Of a DNA stretch of 64,000 nucleotides, positions 41,336 through 50,266 are shown in pieces (the first letter of the stretch is position 1; every line of letters begins with the position of its first letter). The translations under genes and the position numbers were made by a program. The notes under the pieces were generated by a model, which had not been told where the DNA came from, searched no databases, and worked only from the letters and a program-made list of their open reading frames with translations. This DNA comes from Clostridiales bacterium (GTDB lineage: Bacteria > Bacillota > Clostridia > Oscillospirales > Butyricicoccaceae). The stretch lies in assembly GCA_004555915.1 (NCBI GenBank), contig SFJM01000004.1, positions 1 through 64,000 of the forward strand, written 5' to 3'.

Positions 41336-41680
41336 TCAACATTCGTATTCGTCAATCTCAAACCGGTTGCCGTCATCATAGCCGACATCCAGATATTCCA
41401 TCACAGCCAGTGCCTCCCAGCAGTCGCACAGGCGAACCTGCTGGACAATATCCATCTTATCCCACTGGGAACGGGTGCACAGCTTCCGTGTGCAGGCAAT
41501 GCTGTCCTTATAATTGGTCCGAATCCAGCGTTCCGGGTCCTCCTCATGGATTTCACAGACCTTGTTGCCCTTGGGATCAACAATCTGCATCGGAAGATCC
41601 TTTTTGAATCTGCCGGAAACAAAAATACTCTTGAGCAGTCCGGCAAGCGAAACCACCGAAGGAATTGTTTTTGTCGTCAT
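41336..41680 (-). CDS. Hypothetical cytoplasmic protein
   Basis: I do not recognise this 114-residue protein. It has no signal peptide or clear membrane segment; the N-terminal SVVSLAGLLKSIFVSG is mildly hydrophobic. The rest is rich in charged residues, with five cysteines (VCEI, ACTRKLCTRS, LCDCWEA, DEYEC) and an acidic end. AAGGAG precedes the ATG. It starts 32 bases after corA, so the two are probably co-transcribed. Confidence 0.7.
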   Translation of the reverse strand: MTTKTIPSVVSLAGLLKSIFVSGRFKKDLPMQIVDPKGNKVCEIHEEDPERWIRTNYKDSIACTRKLCTRSQWDKMDIVQQVRLCDCWEALAVMEYLDVGYDDGNRFEIDEYEC

Positions 41681-41712
41681 GCTTTTCTCCTTATTTTTTC
41701 ATCCAATGAAAC

Positions 41713-42660
41713 TTAATACAGCTTATGTTTCTTGAGGAACTGCCATGCGATGACACATGCCACAATGGAAACAATCAGCGGAATAAAGCTGATTGCGCCC
41801 GGCAGATGCGAAACATTCATGCCATAGAAGCCGAATACCATATTCGGGATGGTCATAATCAGCGTGATTACCGTCAACGCCTTCATGATATCATTCATGT
41901 TGTTGGATACAACCGATGCATAGGCTTCCATGGTTCCTGCCAGAATGGTGGAATAAATACCGGACATCTCGATGGCCTGACGAATCTCAATCAGGGCATC
42001 CTCCAGCAAATCCCGGTCATCCTCATACAGCTTCAGAATCCGTCCGCGCAGGACCTTTTCCATCGTCACCTCATTGCCCTTCAGGGAAGCGGAAAAATAG
42101 ACCAGGGATTTCTGCAGGCCCAGCAGCTGCATCAGGTCCTCATTTTCCTGGCTGTCATACAGCCTGCGCTCAATCTCATTAAAGCTGCGTTCGATGCGGT
42201 GCAGGTAATTCAGGAATCGTCCTGCCACACGCAGCAGCAGCTGAAACACAAAGCGGGTACGCATGGCAGTATGCACGCCCCGGATGATCTTTCCTGAGGC
42301 GATATCACGGGTCACGCTGGTTTCCTCCAGACAGACCGTGACAACCACATCCTCTGCCACCACAATGCCCATTGGCAGCGTCGCATACATCTGCACATCC
42401 CGCGTAATGCTGTCGCTTTCCTCTTCCACCGGAATATCGACAATGAGCAGGGCCTGGTCATCCTCGACCTCCACACGGGAGGATTCCTCAGGGTCAAGTG
42501 CGGCCCGGACAAATCCGGCATCCAATTGCTGTGAAACAATGACACTTTCCACCTCAGCCTGTGTCGGATTGACCATATTAATCCAGCATCCGGGAACGGC
42601 TTCATCCAGACGGACAATCTTCCCGGCTTCCGATTTCAAATATTCAACCGTAGGCCACAC
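41713..42660 (-). CDS. corA: CorA family divalent cation transporter
   Basis: The 315-residue protein has a large cytoplasmic N-terminal domain with a long helix and two C-terminal membrane segments. The signature YGMN follows the first membrane helix (VFGFYGMNVS). CorA channels carry Mg2+ (or Co2+, Ni2+, Zn2+). The start is uncertain: the in-frame GTG at 42660 directly abuts GGGAG, leaving no spacing, and the nearest alternatives (such as TTG at 42636) are not better. It follows the ftsZ terminator and likely shares a message with the hypothetical gene downstream. Confidence 0.9.
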   Translation of the reverse strand: MWPTVEYLKSEAGKIVRLDEAVPGCWINMVNPTQAEVESVIVSQQLDAGFVRAALDPEESSRVEVEDDQALLIVDIPVEEESDSITRDVQMYATLPMGIVVAEDVVVTVCLEETSVTRDIASGKIIRGVHTAMRTRFVFQLLLRVAGRFLNYLHRIERSFNEIERRLYDSQENEDLMQLLGLQKSLVYFSASLKGNEVTMEKVLRGRILKLYEDDRDLLEDALIEIRQAIEMSGIYSTILAGTMEAYASVVSNNMNDIMKALTVITLIMTIPNMVFGFYGMNVSHLPGAISFIPLIVSIVACVIAWQFLKKHKLY

Positions 42661-42684
42661 CTCCCATATGTTCTGTTTCCGATG

Positions 42685-42712
42685 AAAAGCCCTTCCTCCG
42701 AAGAAGAAGGGC
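42685..42712 (-). terminator. Terminator of ftsZ
   Basis: GCCCTTC (42689-42695) pairs with GAAGGGC (42706-42712), followed on the minus strand by TTTTC. Confidence 0.85.
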
Positions 42713-42761
42713 CGATCAACTGTGTATAAGCTCGAATAAACGCGATTCCGTCAGCAAAAAA

Positions 42762-43940
42762 TTATTTGCTGCTGAAAATCTTCATGATATCCGCAAACGG
42801 ATCATCTGCATCCAGCGTCTGGCCATCCGCAACACTTGCCTGTGCCTGGGACTGCTGCGGCTGTGCCGGTGCAACCGGAGGCGCTACCGGAGAAGCAGAG
42901 AAGGTCTGTGCCGGAGCGGCAAAGGTAGAAGCCGCCTTCTTTGCGTTGGAGAAGATAGCGGACTGCTCCTGCTTGGCGATCGGGGTATTTTCAAAGCCGG
43001 TTGCAATGACAACAACACGGATTTCGTCATCCACATCCTCCGCAATGGAAGCACCGAAGATGATGTGCGCATCCGGATGTGCCGCTGCCTGCACCATGCT
43101 TGCAGCCTGTTCAATTTCATCCAGACCGATGTCATCGGAGCCGATGACGGACAGGATGACACCATGTGCGCCGTTGATGGAGGTCTCCAGCAGCGGGGAC
43201 TGAATTGCCATCTTGGCAGCTTCCTCTGCCTTGTCCTTGCCGGAAGCAGAGCCAACGCCCATATGCGCGTAGCCTGCGCCCTTCATCACGGAGGTAACGT
43301 CCGCAAAGTCCAGGTTAATCAGACCCGGGACGGTAATCAGCTCGGAAATGGAAGCAACTGCCTGACGCAGTACATTATCTGCAATTTCAAATGCGTTCTT
43401 GAAGCTGATCTTCTGCTCAGAGACATACTTCAGGCGTTCATTCGGGATAACAATCAGGGAGTCAACATTTTCCTTCAGGTTTTCAATGCCTGCGTTTGCC
43501 TGCTCCATACGCTTCTTGCCTTCGAAGCTGAACGGTCTGGTAACAACGCCGACAGTCAGGATGCCCATCTCACGTGCAATCTGTGCCACGATCGGTGCGC
43601 CGCCGGTGCCGGTGCCGCCGCCCATGCCTGCGGTAATAAATACCATGTGTGCGCCTTCCAGAGCCTTTGCGATGTCCTCACGGCTCTCTTCTGCTGCCTT
43701 GCGGCCGGTCTCCGGCTTGGAGCCAGCGCCCTGTCCCTTGGTCAGCTTTGCGCCAATCTGAATCTTGACTGCAGCCTCCGAACGGTTCAGTGCCTGCTTA
43801 TCGGTATTGATTGCAATAAATTCAACACCCTGCAGACCACTGGTAACCATGCGGTTTACCGCATTATTGCCGCCGCCGCCAACACCGATAACCTTAATGT
43901 TGACAACGGTATCATAATCCATTTCAAACTCGAAACCCAT
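42762..43940 (-). CDS. ftsZ: Cell division protein FtsZ
   Basis: The 392-residue tubulin-like GTPase forms the division ring. Visible: VIGVGGGGNNAVNRM, the GGGTGTGGAP nucleotide loop and NLDFADV. A Pro/Gln/Ala-rich linker leads to the C-terminal peptide DPFADIMKIFSSK, which departs from the usual IPxFLR docking peptide. The ATG at 43940 has GGAGG 9 bases upstream and is preferred to one 15 codons earlier. It has its own promoter, so it can be expressed apart from the upstream dcw genes. ftsA, the usual partner just upstream, is absent. Confidence 0.98.
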   Translation of the reverse strand: MGFEFEMDYDTVVNIKVIGVGGGGNNAVNRMVTSGLQGVEFIAINTDKQALNRSEAAVKIQIGAKLTKGQGAGSKPETGRKAAEESREDIAKALEGAHMVFITAGMGGGTGTGGAPIVAQIAREMGILTVGVVTRPFSFEGKKRMEQANAGIENLKENVDSLIVIPNERLKYVSEQKISFKNAFEIADNVLRQAVASISELITVPGLINLDFADVTSVMKGAGYAHMGVGSASGKDKAEEAAKMAIQSPLLETSINGAHGVILSVIGSDDIGLDEIEQAASMVQAAAHPDAHIIFGASIAEDVDDEIRVVVIATGFENTPIAKQEQSAIFSNAKKAASTFAAPAQTFSASPVAPPVAPAQPQQSQAQASVADGQTLDADDPFADIMKIFSSK

Positions 43941-44039
43941 GTCTGATCTCCTCCGTGGTTTATATGAAGTAGTTTCCAATTTCACTCAGTAAAAGTCTCT
44001 GCCGAAGCCGGCAAAGATTCTGAAAAACCTATTTTCTTC

Positions 44040-44068
44040 ATTCTACCTCTTTCCTGCTGTTTTTGCAA
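44040..44068 (-). promoter_or_regulatory. Promoter of ftsZ
   Basis: On the minus strand TTGCAA (44068-44063), 17 bases, TAGAAT (44045-44040), giving a leader of about 95 bases with a small GCCGGCTTCGGC hairpin. Confidence 0.75.
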
Positions 44069-44168
44069 GATAAGATGGCGCATTCTTCAAAAAAACTTCT
44101 TATTTTCCTCGTATTTTTAACGCTGTGCAAAGCCGTGTATGGTAATATTATCCAATGTCGAACAGCTT

Positions 44169-45284
44169 TCACATGCGTCGGTCTGTCCATATCGTTACCG
44201 CAGCGGTATTGTCCCCCTGTCCGGATTCCGGCGTTTCCTCCGTACCGGTATCCGGCGGCGTGTCCTCCGTGGTGCCCGTATCCGGCGGTGTGGTTTCCGT
44301 CGTTTCCGGCGTTGTTTCCGCAGGCTTGTCCGTATCGGTTTCCGGCGTGGTCTGGGTATCGTCCGGTGTCTGCGTTTCCGCAGGCTCCTCCGTCTTATCC
44401 TCAAACACAACCGTCTTATTGGAGGTGGAATCCTCCTGTGGGCGATAGCGTGCCTCAGAATCACCGGTCAGGTCAATAATCCCGCTTTCCGGCAGGGACG
44501 GCTCCTTCAGGATTGCCTGCAGGAACTGGATTTTATGCTCCAGCTTTTCCTTGTCCATGCTGCCCAGCAGGATCGTATACCGATCCTCATACTGTACGCG
44601 CACATCATATGCCTTGTCGATGTCCACGCTGCGGATGCAATCCTGCATCTCATATTGTGTCATCAGCTCCATCAGGCGCAGCACAGCCAGAATTTTTTCA
44701 TGCTTCTGATCCTTCTTGCCGTCGGCGTCATCCTCTGCCCAGTCTCCCGGCTTCAGGCCGTCCGGTGATGCGCCGATCACCTCCGTGGTATTCTCTGCCA
44801 CGGAACCGGTTTCCTCCAGCACCTTTCCCGCACGGTCCATCAGCAGATAGCTGCCGTTGTTTTCAATCGACAGAATGGGGACACGGTCTGTCACCTCTAT
44901 CTGCAGGGTGCTTGGCATCCGGCGGTGCAGCCGGATGGTATCCAGATACGGATATTTTGCTTCCAGCAGAGAAATAATATGTCCGGTATCCAGGAAGAAC
45001 ATATTGTCCCCCTCCTGCACACCGCTGGTGCGTACCAGCTCCTCATCGGTATATCGTGTATCACCAGTAACCGTCACCTTGGAAACCCGGAAAAATACGG
45101 TCGGCGCCATGACGATTGCCGCGGCAATCAGCAGTGTAAAAATCACACGGCGCACCATTTTTCCCTGTCTGCGCCGTCTGGCACGCTGCTGCATGGTCTG
45201 TCTGTAATTGCGTGAGGTACGGGGACTTCTCCCGGCACTGCCTGTGGGTGTCTGTGATCGTTGGGAACGGCTCTGCCTCGCCAT
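44169..45284 (-). CDS. ftsQ: Cell division protein FtsQ/DivIB with long Thr/Pro/Glu-rich tail
   Basis: The 371-residue protein has a basic cytoplasmic N-terminus (1-43), one membrane segment (44-62), a POTRA domain (about 66-135: VSKVTVTGDTRYTDEEL) and a beta domain to about 290. FtsQ links FtsB/FtsL to the division machine. The last 75 residues (about 298-358) are a low-complexity tail of TTPETTETTPPDTGT-type repeats ending TIWTDRRM, longer than usual in the family and expected outside the membrane. It starts 23 bases after murG. Confidence 0.93.
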   Translation of the reverse strand: MARQSRSQRSQTPTGSAGRSPRTSRNYRQTMQQRARRRRQGKMVRRVIFTLLIAAAIVMAPTVFFRVSKVTVTGDTRYTDEELVRTSGVQEGDNMFFLDTGHIISLLEAKYPYLDTIRLHRRMPSTLQIEVTDRVPILSIENNGSYLLMDRAGKVLEETGSVAENTTEVIGASPDGLKPGDWAEDDADGKKDQKHEKILAVLRLMELMTQYEMQDCIRSVDIDKAYDVRVQYEDRYTILLGSMDKEKLEHKIQFLQAILKEPSLPESGIIDLTGDSEARYRPQEDSTSNKTVVFEDKTEEPAETQTPDDTQTTPETDTDKPAETTPETTETTPPDTGTTEDTPPDTGTEETPESGQGDNTAAVTIWTDRRM

Positions 45285-45307
45285 ATTCCCCTCCTCTCCG
45301 GCTGCCG

Positions 45308-46432
45308 TTACTTGCGGGCAGCCTGCAAAATGTGCTGATAAATTTTCTCGCTGGAATCCAAAATCGCCATGCTTCTGGCACAGCGGCTCATCTCCTCCAG
45401 CTTCGCGTCATCCGACAGAAGTTCGGTTACCGCATCATACAGCTTCTGCGGTGTGCATTCCGGCTCGGTAATCACCTTACATGCACCCTTCTGCTCCAGG
45501 GTACGCGCGTTCTTTTCCTGATGGTTTTCCGCCACATACGGGGATGGAACAATGATGGACGGCTTGCCCAGCACGCAAAGCTCACCCAGCGTTGCCGCAC
45601 CCGCACGGCAGATCACCAGATCCGCTGCCGCCATCACATCTGCCATATCGTAGATGTATTCCCGCAGCTCAATATTCGGATGCTTGTCCAGATCCACACC
45701 TTTTTCCTTTACGCTGTCCGGCAGCCATTTATATGCAGCGGCACCGGTTGCATGGATATGGCGGAAGCTGTCATGCACACTCTCCAGCTGGATAAAGCCT
45801 GCCATATGGCGGTTCATGTACAGTGCGCCAAGGCTGCCCCAGAAGGATACCACCAGCTTTTCCTTTTCTCCAAGGCCCAGCTTTTCCCGTGCCTTCTGCC
45901 GGTCAGCAAAAATGATATCCCCGCGGATGGGTGCACCGGTCAGATGGATATTCGGCCGGTCCTCCAGCAGGCCGCGGGTGTTCTCAAAGCTGATGAGGAC
46001 ACGGTCTGCCTTTTTGGCACAGGATTTCGTCACAACACCCGGGAATGCATTTACCTCCAGCAGAACCGTGGGAATGTGCAGCTGCTGTGCCGCATGCACC
46101 ATGGGGAAGCTGGCATAGCCGCCGCAGCCAACCACCACATCCGGACGATATTCCTTCAGGATCTTTTTCGCCTTTGCGGTTGCCGTCAGGGATTTTTCCA
46201 GAGTTGCGATGTTGTACATAATCGCAGACGGGGAGAAGGAACGCTTCAATCCCCGTACATCCACGGTATACAGCCGATAGCCCTCCCGCGGAACCAGCTT
46301 GGATTCAATGCCGGCAGCGGTACCTGCAAAGCGTACCTCGGCATCACTGCGGCGTGACTGGACATATTTGGCAATGGCAATACCCGGATTGACATGACCA
46401 CCGGTACCGCCACCTGTAATGAGTAATTTCAT
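45308..46432 (-). CDS. murG: UDP-GlcNAc:undecaprenyl-PP-MurNAc-pentapeptide GlcNAc transferase
   Basis: The 374-residue GT28 enzyme makes lipid II from lipid I at the inner membrane face. The N-terminal GGGTGGHVNPG and the C-terminal RAGAATLGEL with PSPYVAENHQEKNA are the family signatures. The ATG at 46432 has AAGGAG 10 bases upstream and puts MKLLITGGGTGGH at the N-terminus as usual; an ATG 13 codons earlier is rejected. It lies between ftsW and ftsQ. Confidence 0.98.
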   Translation of the reverse strand: MKLLITGGGTGGHVNPGIAIAKYVQSRRSDAEVRFAGTAAGIESKLVPREGYRLYTVDVRGLKRSFSPSAIMYNIATLEKSLTATAKAKKILKEYRPDVVVGCGGYASFPMVHAAQQLHIPTVLLEVNAFPGVVTKSCAKKADRVLISFENTRGLLEDRPNIHLTGAPIRGDIIFADRQKAREKLGLGEKEKLVVSFWGSLGALYMNRHMAGFIQLESVHDSFRHIHATGAAAYKWLPDSVKEKGVDLDKHPNIELREYIYDMADVMAAADLVICRAGAATLGELCVLGKPSIIVPSPYVAENHQEKNARTLEQKGACKVITEPECTPQKLYDAVTELLSDDAKLEEMSRCARSMAILDSSEKIYQHILQAARK

Positions 46433-46467
46433 ATCAGGACTGCTCCTTTCTCCAAACATTCCCACCG

Positions 46468-47757
46468 TCAATCCCGTCTGGACGGTGGAATATTGCGTGA
46501 AATATTTAATAAAATACCGATTTCCACCAGCTGCATCATCAATGCCGTACCACCGTAGCTGAACAGCGGCAGCGACGCACCGGTGACCGGGAACAGACCG
46601 GACACAACGGCAAGATTCAGCAGGATCTGGAAGGCAAACTGCATGGTAATGCCTACGGCAACCAGTGCCCCGAAGCGTTCCTTTGCATGCATGGCAATAT
46701 AAAAGCCACGGAATACAAAGTACGCAAACAGAATCAGAATCAATACCGCGCCTACAAAGCCCAGTTCTTCACAGACAACCGAAAAAATAAAATCGTTCAT
46801 CGGCTCCGGCAGATAAAGGAACTTCTGTCGGCTCTGTCCCAATCCCAGTCCGAAGGTACCGCCGGAACCAATGGCAATCAGCGACTGTACGGCCTGCCAG
46901 CCTTTGTCGGAAGCAACGGAAAACGGATCAAGAAAGGCATGCAGACGGGTGCGTACATGATCCATGGAAATATAAGCCACAATGGAAATAATCACACCGG
47001 CAATGCCCACCGGAATCAGGAACCAGATGCGCATGCCTGCCACAAACAGAATGGTAAAGGCAATGACAACCAGAATCATTGCCGCGGACATATGCGGCTC
47101 CAGTGCCAGCAGCACAATATAAATGCCGATCAGCACCGCATACAGCATCAGGCTTTTGAAGGAATGCACACTCTTGGGCCTGCCTGCCGCCACGGTGGCA
47201 AACAGCAGGATAATCGCCAGCTTTGCGATTTCTGACGGCTGGAAGCCAAACAGCCATCGCTGCGCCTGGTTCAGTGAGGTGCCCAGCGGCGTCAGTACCA
47301 GCACCAGCATAATCAGGGATACCAGATACATCCACTTTGCCCAGTATTTGTACTTATGATAATCATAGCAGGAAACAACCCACATGGCTGCCAGCCCGAC
47401 AACGGCAAACATGAGCTGGCGGCTGAAGTAATAAAACGGGCCGATGTCACTGCTGTAATATGCCTTTGGATAGCTGGAGGACAGCAGTGCAATCAATCCA
47501 ATGCCCAGCAGCATCAGCGTAATCAGCAGCATGGGGGCATCCAGCTTTTTCTGCCGCTGCTGGAACAGACTCTGAATCAGTGGGGAATTCTGCCGGTACT
47601 GCTGCATGTGATTGTTGCGCTGCCGTGCCTTCCCTGTCCTGACAGTCCGTTTATTCGGTTTTCCGCCTCTCACATTCTGTTTCGTTTTCTGTGAACTGCG
47701 GGAGATCAAACGCCGTTTTGCAGGCTTTTTTCCTGCCGAACGATACGCTGCAGGCAT
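46468..47757 (-). CDS. ftsW: SEDS-family glycosyltransferase FtsW
   Basis: The 429-residue protein has ten membrane segments and the SEDS features QPSEIAKLA and GLGLGQSRQKFLYLPEPMNDFIFSV. It polymerises lipid II at the septum together with a class B PBP, here the ftsI-like gene upstream. A basic N-terminal extension of about 75 residues (rich in Lys, Arg, Gln) precedes the first membrane helix. The start is firm because GGAGGTGA lies just upstream. murD, usually just before ftsW, is missing; mraY precedes directly. Confidence 0.95.
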   Translation of the reverse strand: MPAAYRSAGKKPAKRRLISRSSQKTKQNVRGGKPNKRTVRTGKARQRNNHMQQYRQNSPLIQSLFQQRQKKLDAPMLLITLMLLGIGLIALLSSSYPKAYYSSDIGPFYYFSRQLMFAVVGLAAMWVVSCYDYHKYKYWAKWMYLVSLIMLVLVLTPLGTSLNQAQRWLFGFQPSEIAKLAIILLFATVAAGRPKSVHSFKSLMLYAVLIGIYIVLLALEPHMSAAMILVVIAFTILFVAGMRIWFLIPVGIAGVIISIVAYISMDHVRTRLHAFLDPFSVASDKGWQAVQSLIAIGSGGTFGLGLGQSRQKFLYLPEPMNDFIFSVVCEELGFVGAVLILILFAYFVFRGFYIAMHAKERFGALVAVGITMQFAFQILLNLAVVSGLFPVTGASLPLFSYGGTALMMQLVEIGILLNISRNIPPSRRD

Positions 47758-47792
47758 GTGGAATCACCTCCGTTTCCGTCATGGGTTTCCCA

Positions 47793-48839
47793 TCAGAGAT
47801 ACCGCGGTGCAACACCGAAATAAGCAAGAATGCACATCAGTACGGTGATGCCGGCAAATACAAATACAATTTTCTTTTCCCCCCAGCCGCACAGCTGGAA
47901 ATGATGATGGATCGGTGCCTTTTTAAAGATACGCTTGCCCTGCATCTTGATGTTTCCCTTGGCATCCCGTACCGGATTGCCATTCTCGTCCAGCACCGGC
48001 TTCTTGGTTGCCTTGTAATACGCAACCTGCAGGATGTCGGACAGGGTTTCAATGACATAAATCAGACCCACCAGCACCAGAATCAGCGGCTGGTCACAGG
48101 CAAAGGCCAGACCGGCAACTGCGCCGCCGAGAAACAGCGAGCCGGTATCGCCCATGAACACCTTTGCCGGATTGAAGTTGAAAATCAGGAAGGCTGCCAG
48201 ACCGCCTGCCAGTGCGGAAGCGAATACAACCACCGGCAGGTTGCCGGAAATCGCACCGATGACAATGAAATATACCGCTACCGGCAGGGTGACACCTGCT
48301 GCCAGACCATCCAGGCCATCGGTCAGGTTGACCGCGTTGTTGCAGCCGACCATGATGAATGCCGCAATGACCACATAAATCAGCCACGGGATATCCAGTG
48401 AAACACCGGCAAATGGGATGTACAGGCTGGGCATCAGATAGCCGCCCATATGCAGCACGCTGAGGAAAATCACCGCCAGCACCAGCTGCAGGGCAAACTT
48501 CTGGCCGGAGGTCAGGCCCTCATTTTCCGCCTTGCGGATTTTGGTGCTGTCATCAATAAAGCCAATCACGCCGTAGCACAGCGACAGCACCAGCACGGTG
48601 AAGGACTGCACGCTGACACCACCCATCACCAGATTGACAGCAATGGTCACAATCGTGATGCTGATGATGAACATAAAGCCGCCCATGGTCGGCGTGTTCT
48701 GCTTTCCCGCGTGCTCCGGGACATAGGACAGGATTTTCTGTCCGAAATGCATTTTTTTCAGATATCGAATCAGGGCCGGACCGATTGCCGCCGCAATAAG
48801 AAACGACGCAATGACCGACACAGCAATAATGGTCGTCAT
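47793..48839 (-). CDS. mraY: Phospho-N-acetylmuramoyl-pentapeptide transferase
   Basis: The 348-residue polytopic enzyme makes lipid I from UDP-MurNAc-pentapeptide and undecaprenyl phosphate. Motifs: AGKQNTPTMGGFMF, IGFIDDSTKI, NAVNLTDGLDGLA (catalytic Asp pair) and a KKAPIHHHFQLCGW end. All expected residues are present. It lies between murF and ftsW. Confidence 0.98.
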   Translation of the reverse strand: MTTIIAVSVIASFLIAAAIGPALIRYLKKMHFGQKILSYVPEHAGKQNTPTMGGFMFIISITIVTIAVNLVMGGVSVQSFTVLVLSLCYGVIGFIDDSTKIRKAENEGLTSGQKFALQLVLAVIFLSVLHMGGYLMPSLYIPFAGVSLDIPWLIYVVIAAFIMVGCNNAVNLTDGLDGLAAGVTLPVAVYFIVIGAISGNLPVVVFASALAGGLAAFLIFNFNPAKVFMGDTGSLFLGGAVAGLAFACDQPLILVLVGLIYVIETLSDILQVAYYKATKKPVLDENGNPVRDAKGNIKMQGKRIFKKAPIHHHFQLCGWGEKKIVFVFAGITVLMCILAYFGVAPRYL

Positions 48840-48857
48840 GTTACAAATACCTTTCTT

Positions 48858-50216
48858 TTATTTCTCCCGGAACAGCTCCAGGGCTTTTTCCATCTTCCAG
48901 TACCGGCTGCCCTTGAACAGCAGCGCGTCCCCCGGCTTTGCCGCACGCTTCAGCGCTCCCGCAATGCCCTCATGGGAATGCAGAATATGAATGTTTGCAT
49001 CCGGCATGCCGGCTTCCACAGCGCCCAGACGGTAATCCTCCGCACCGTCGCCATAGCAGTACAGATAATCCGCGCATACCGCGATTTTCCTGCCACAGCG
49101 CTGATGCTCTGCCGCCGCAAAGGTACCCAGCTCACGCATGCCGCCCAGCACCGCAAACCGTTTTCCCGGAATGTCCATGCTCTTGAGCACATCCAGTGAG
49201 GCTTCCACCGCGTCCGGGCTTGCATTGTAGCAGGAATCAATGATGGTGTAGCCATTTTCCTGGGTGATGGTCTGGTGGATATCCTGAAACTCCTTCAGAC
49301 CGGCGGCAATCTGCTCATGAGACAGCCCCAGACACAGACCGGCTGCGGTTGCTGCCAGCGCGTTGTATACATTATGCCGGCCGGCGGTACCAATCACGGC
49401 ATCAAAGCTGCCGTTCGGATGTACAATGGTGAGCTTGACATGGTCGCCTGCCAGCTCAATATGCTCCGCCCGCACATCACATGCGGGATTATCTATGCCA
49501 AAATACAGCGTATTGGCAGCAATCCGGTTCTTTTTACACCACAGCAGCGGTTCATCGCCGTTGAGCACCGCAGTGCCGCCCTCCTGCAGTCCCTCAAGGA
49601 TCTCCAGCTTGGCATCCCGGATGCCTTCTCTGGAGCCAAGGAATTCAATATGTGCCGTGCCGATGTTGGTAACAATCGCAACATTCGGCTTTGCCTGTAC
49701 CGTCATGCGGGAAATTTCCTTAAAATTGGACATGCCCATTTCCACTACAGCGGCTTCGGTCTGTTCCTCCAGGCGGAACAGGGTCAGCGGCATACCGATT
49801 TCATTGTTCAGGTTGCCCTGGGTATACAGCGTATTGTATTTCTGCGCCAGCACAGCGGCTGTCATTTCCTTGGTGGTGGTTTTGCCCACCGAGCCGGTCA
49901 CACCCACAACCGGGATATCAAACAGCGAACGATAGCCGCCGGACAGCGCCAGCAGTGCACGGCGTGTGTCATCTACACGGATCACCGGAACCGGAAGGTC
50001 AATGTCCTTTTCCGACATCACTGCCGCCGCCTGCAGCTCCACTGCCTTTTCCAAAAAGTCATGCCCGTCAAACCGTTCGCCACGGATCGGGATAAACAGG
50101 CTTCCTGCCGGAATGGAACGGGAATCGGTGGAAACGCCCAGAATCGGCGTATCTCCGTCCCCGACTACCACACCGCCGGCAAACTGCGCCGCCTGTGCAG
50201 CTGTAATCATCTTCAT
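48858..50216 (-). CDS. murF: UDP-MurNAc-tripeptide:D-Ala-D-Ala ligase
   Basis: The 452-residue Mur ligase adds D-Ala-D-Ala to the UDP-MurNAc tripeptide. ATP-binding motif VTGSVGKTTTKEM (P-loop), then NIGTAHIEFLGS, and a C-terminal domain with YNASPDAVEASL. It follows murE with a 50-base gap and precedes mraY. Confidence 0.97.
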   Translation of the reverse strand: MKMITAAQAAQFAGGVVVGDGDTPILGVSTDSRSIPAGSLFIPIRGERFDGHDFLEKAVELQAAAVMSEKDIDLPVPVIRVDDTRRALLALSGGYRSLFDIPVVGVTGSVGKTTTKEMTAAVLAQKYNTLYTQGNLNNEIGMPLTLFRLEEQTEAAVVEMGMSNFKEISRMTVQAKPNVAIVTNIGTAHIEFLGSREGIRDAKLEILEGLQEGGTAVLNGDEPLLWCKKNRIAANTLYFGIDNPACDVRAEHIELAGDHVKLTIVHPNGSFDAVIGTAGRHNVYNALAATAAGLCLGLSHEQIAAGLKEFQDIHQTITQENGYTIIDSCYNASPDAVEASLDVLKSMDIPGKRFAVLGGMRELGTFAAAEHQRCGRKIAVCADYLYCYGDGAEDYRLGAVEAGMPDANIHILHSHEGIAGALKRAAKPGDALLFKGSRYWKMEKALELFREK

Positions 50217-50266
50217 ATGCTTTCCCCTTTATCTCTGTCACGCAGACAGCCGCCTGCCGTGCTTTT

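Noticed and set aside
44190..44400. CRISPR-like or minisatellite array
   Set aside because: The repeats are degenerate, in frame and encode the Thr/Pro/Glu tail of FtsQ; there are no spacers.
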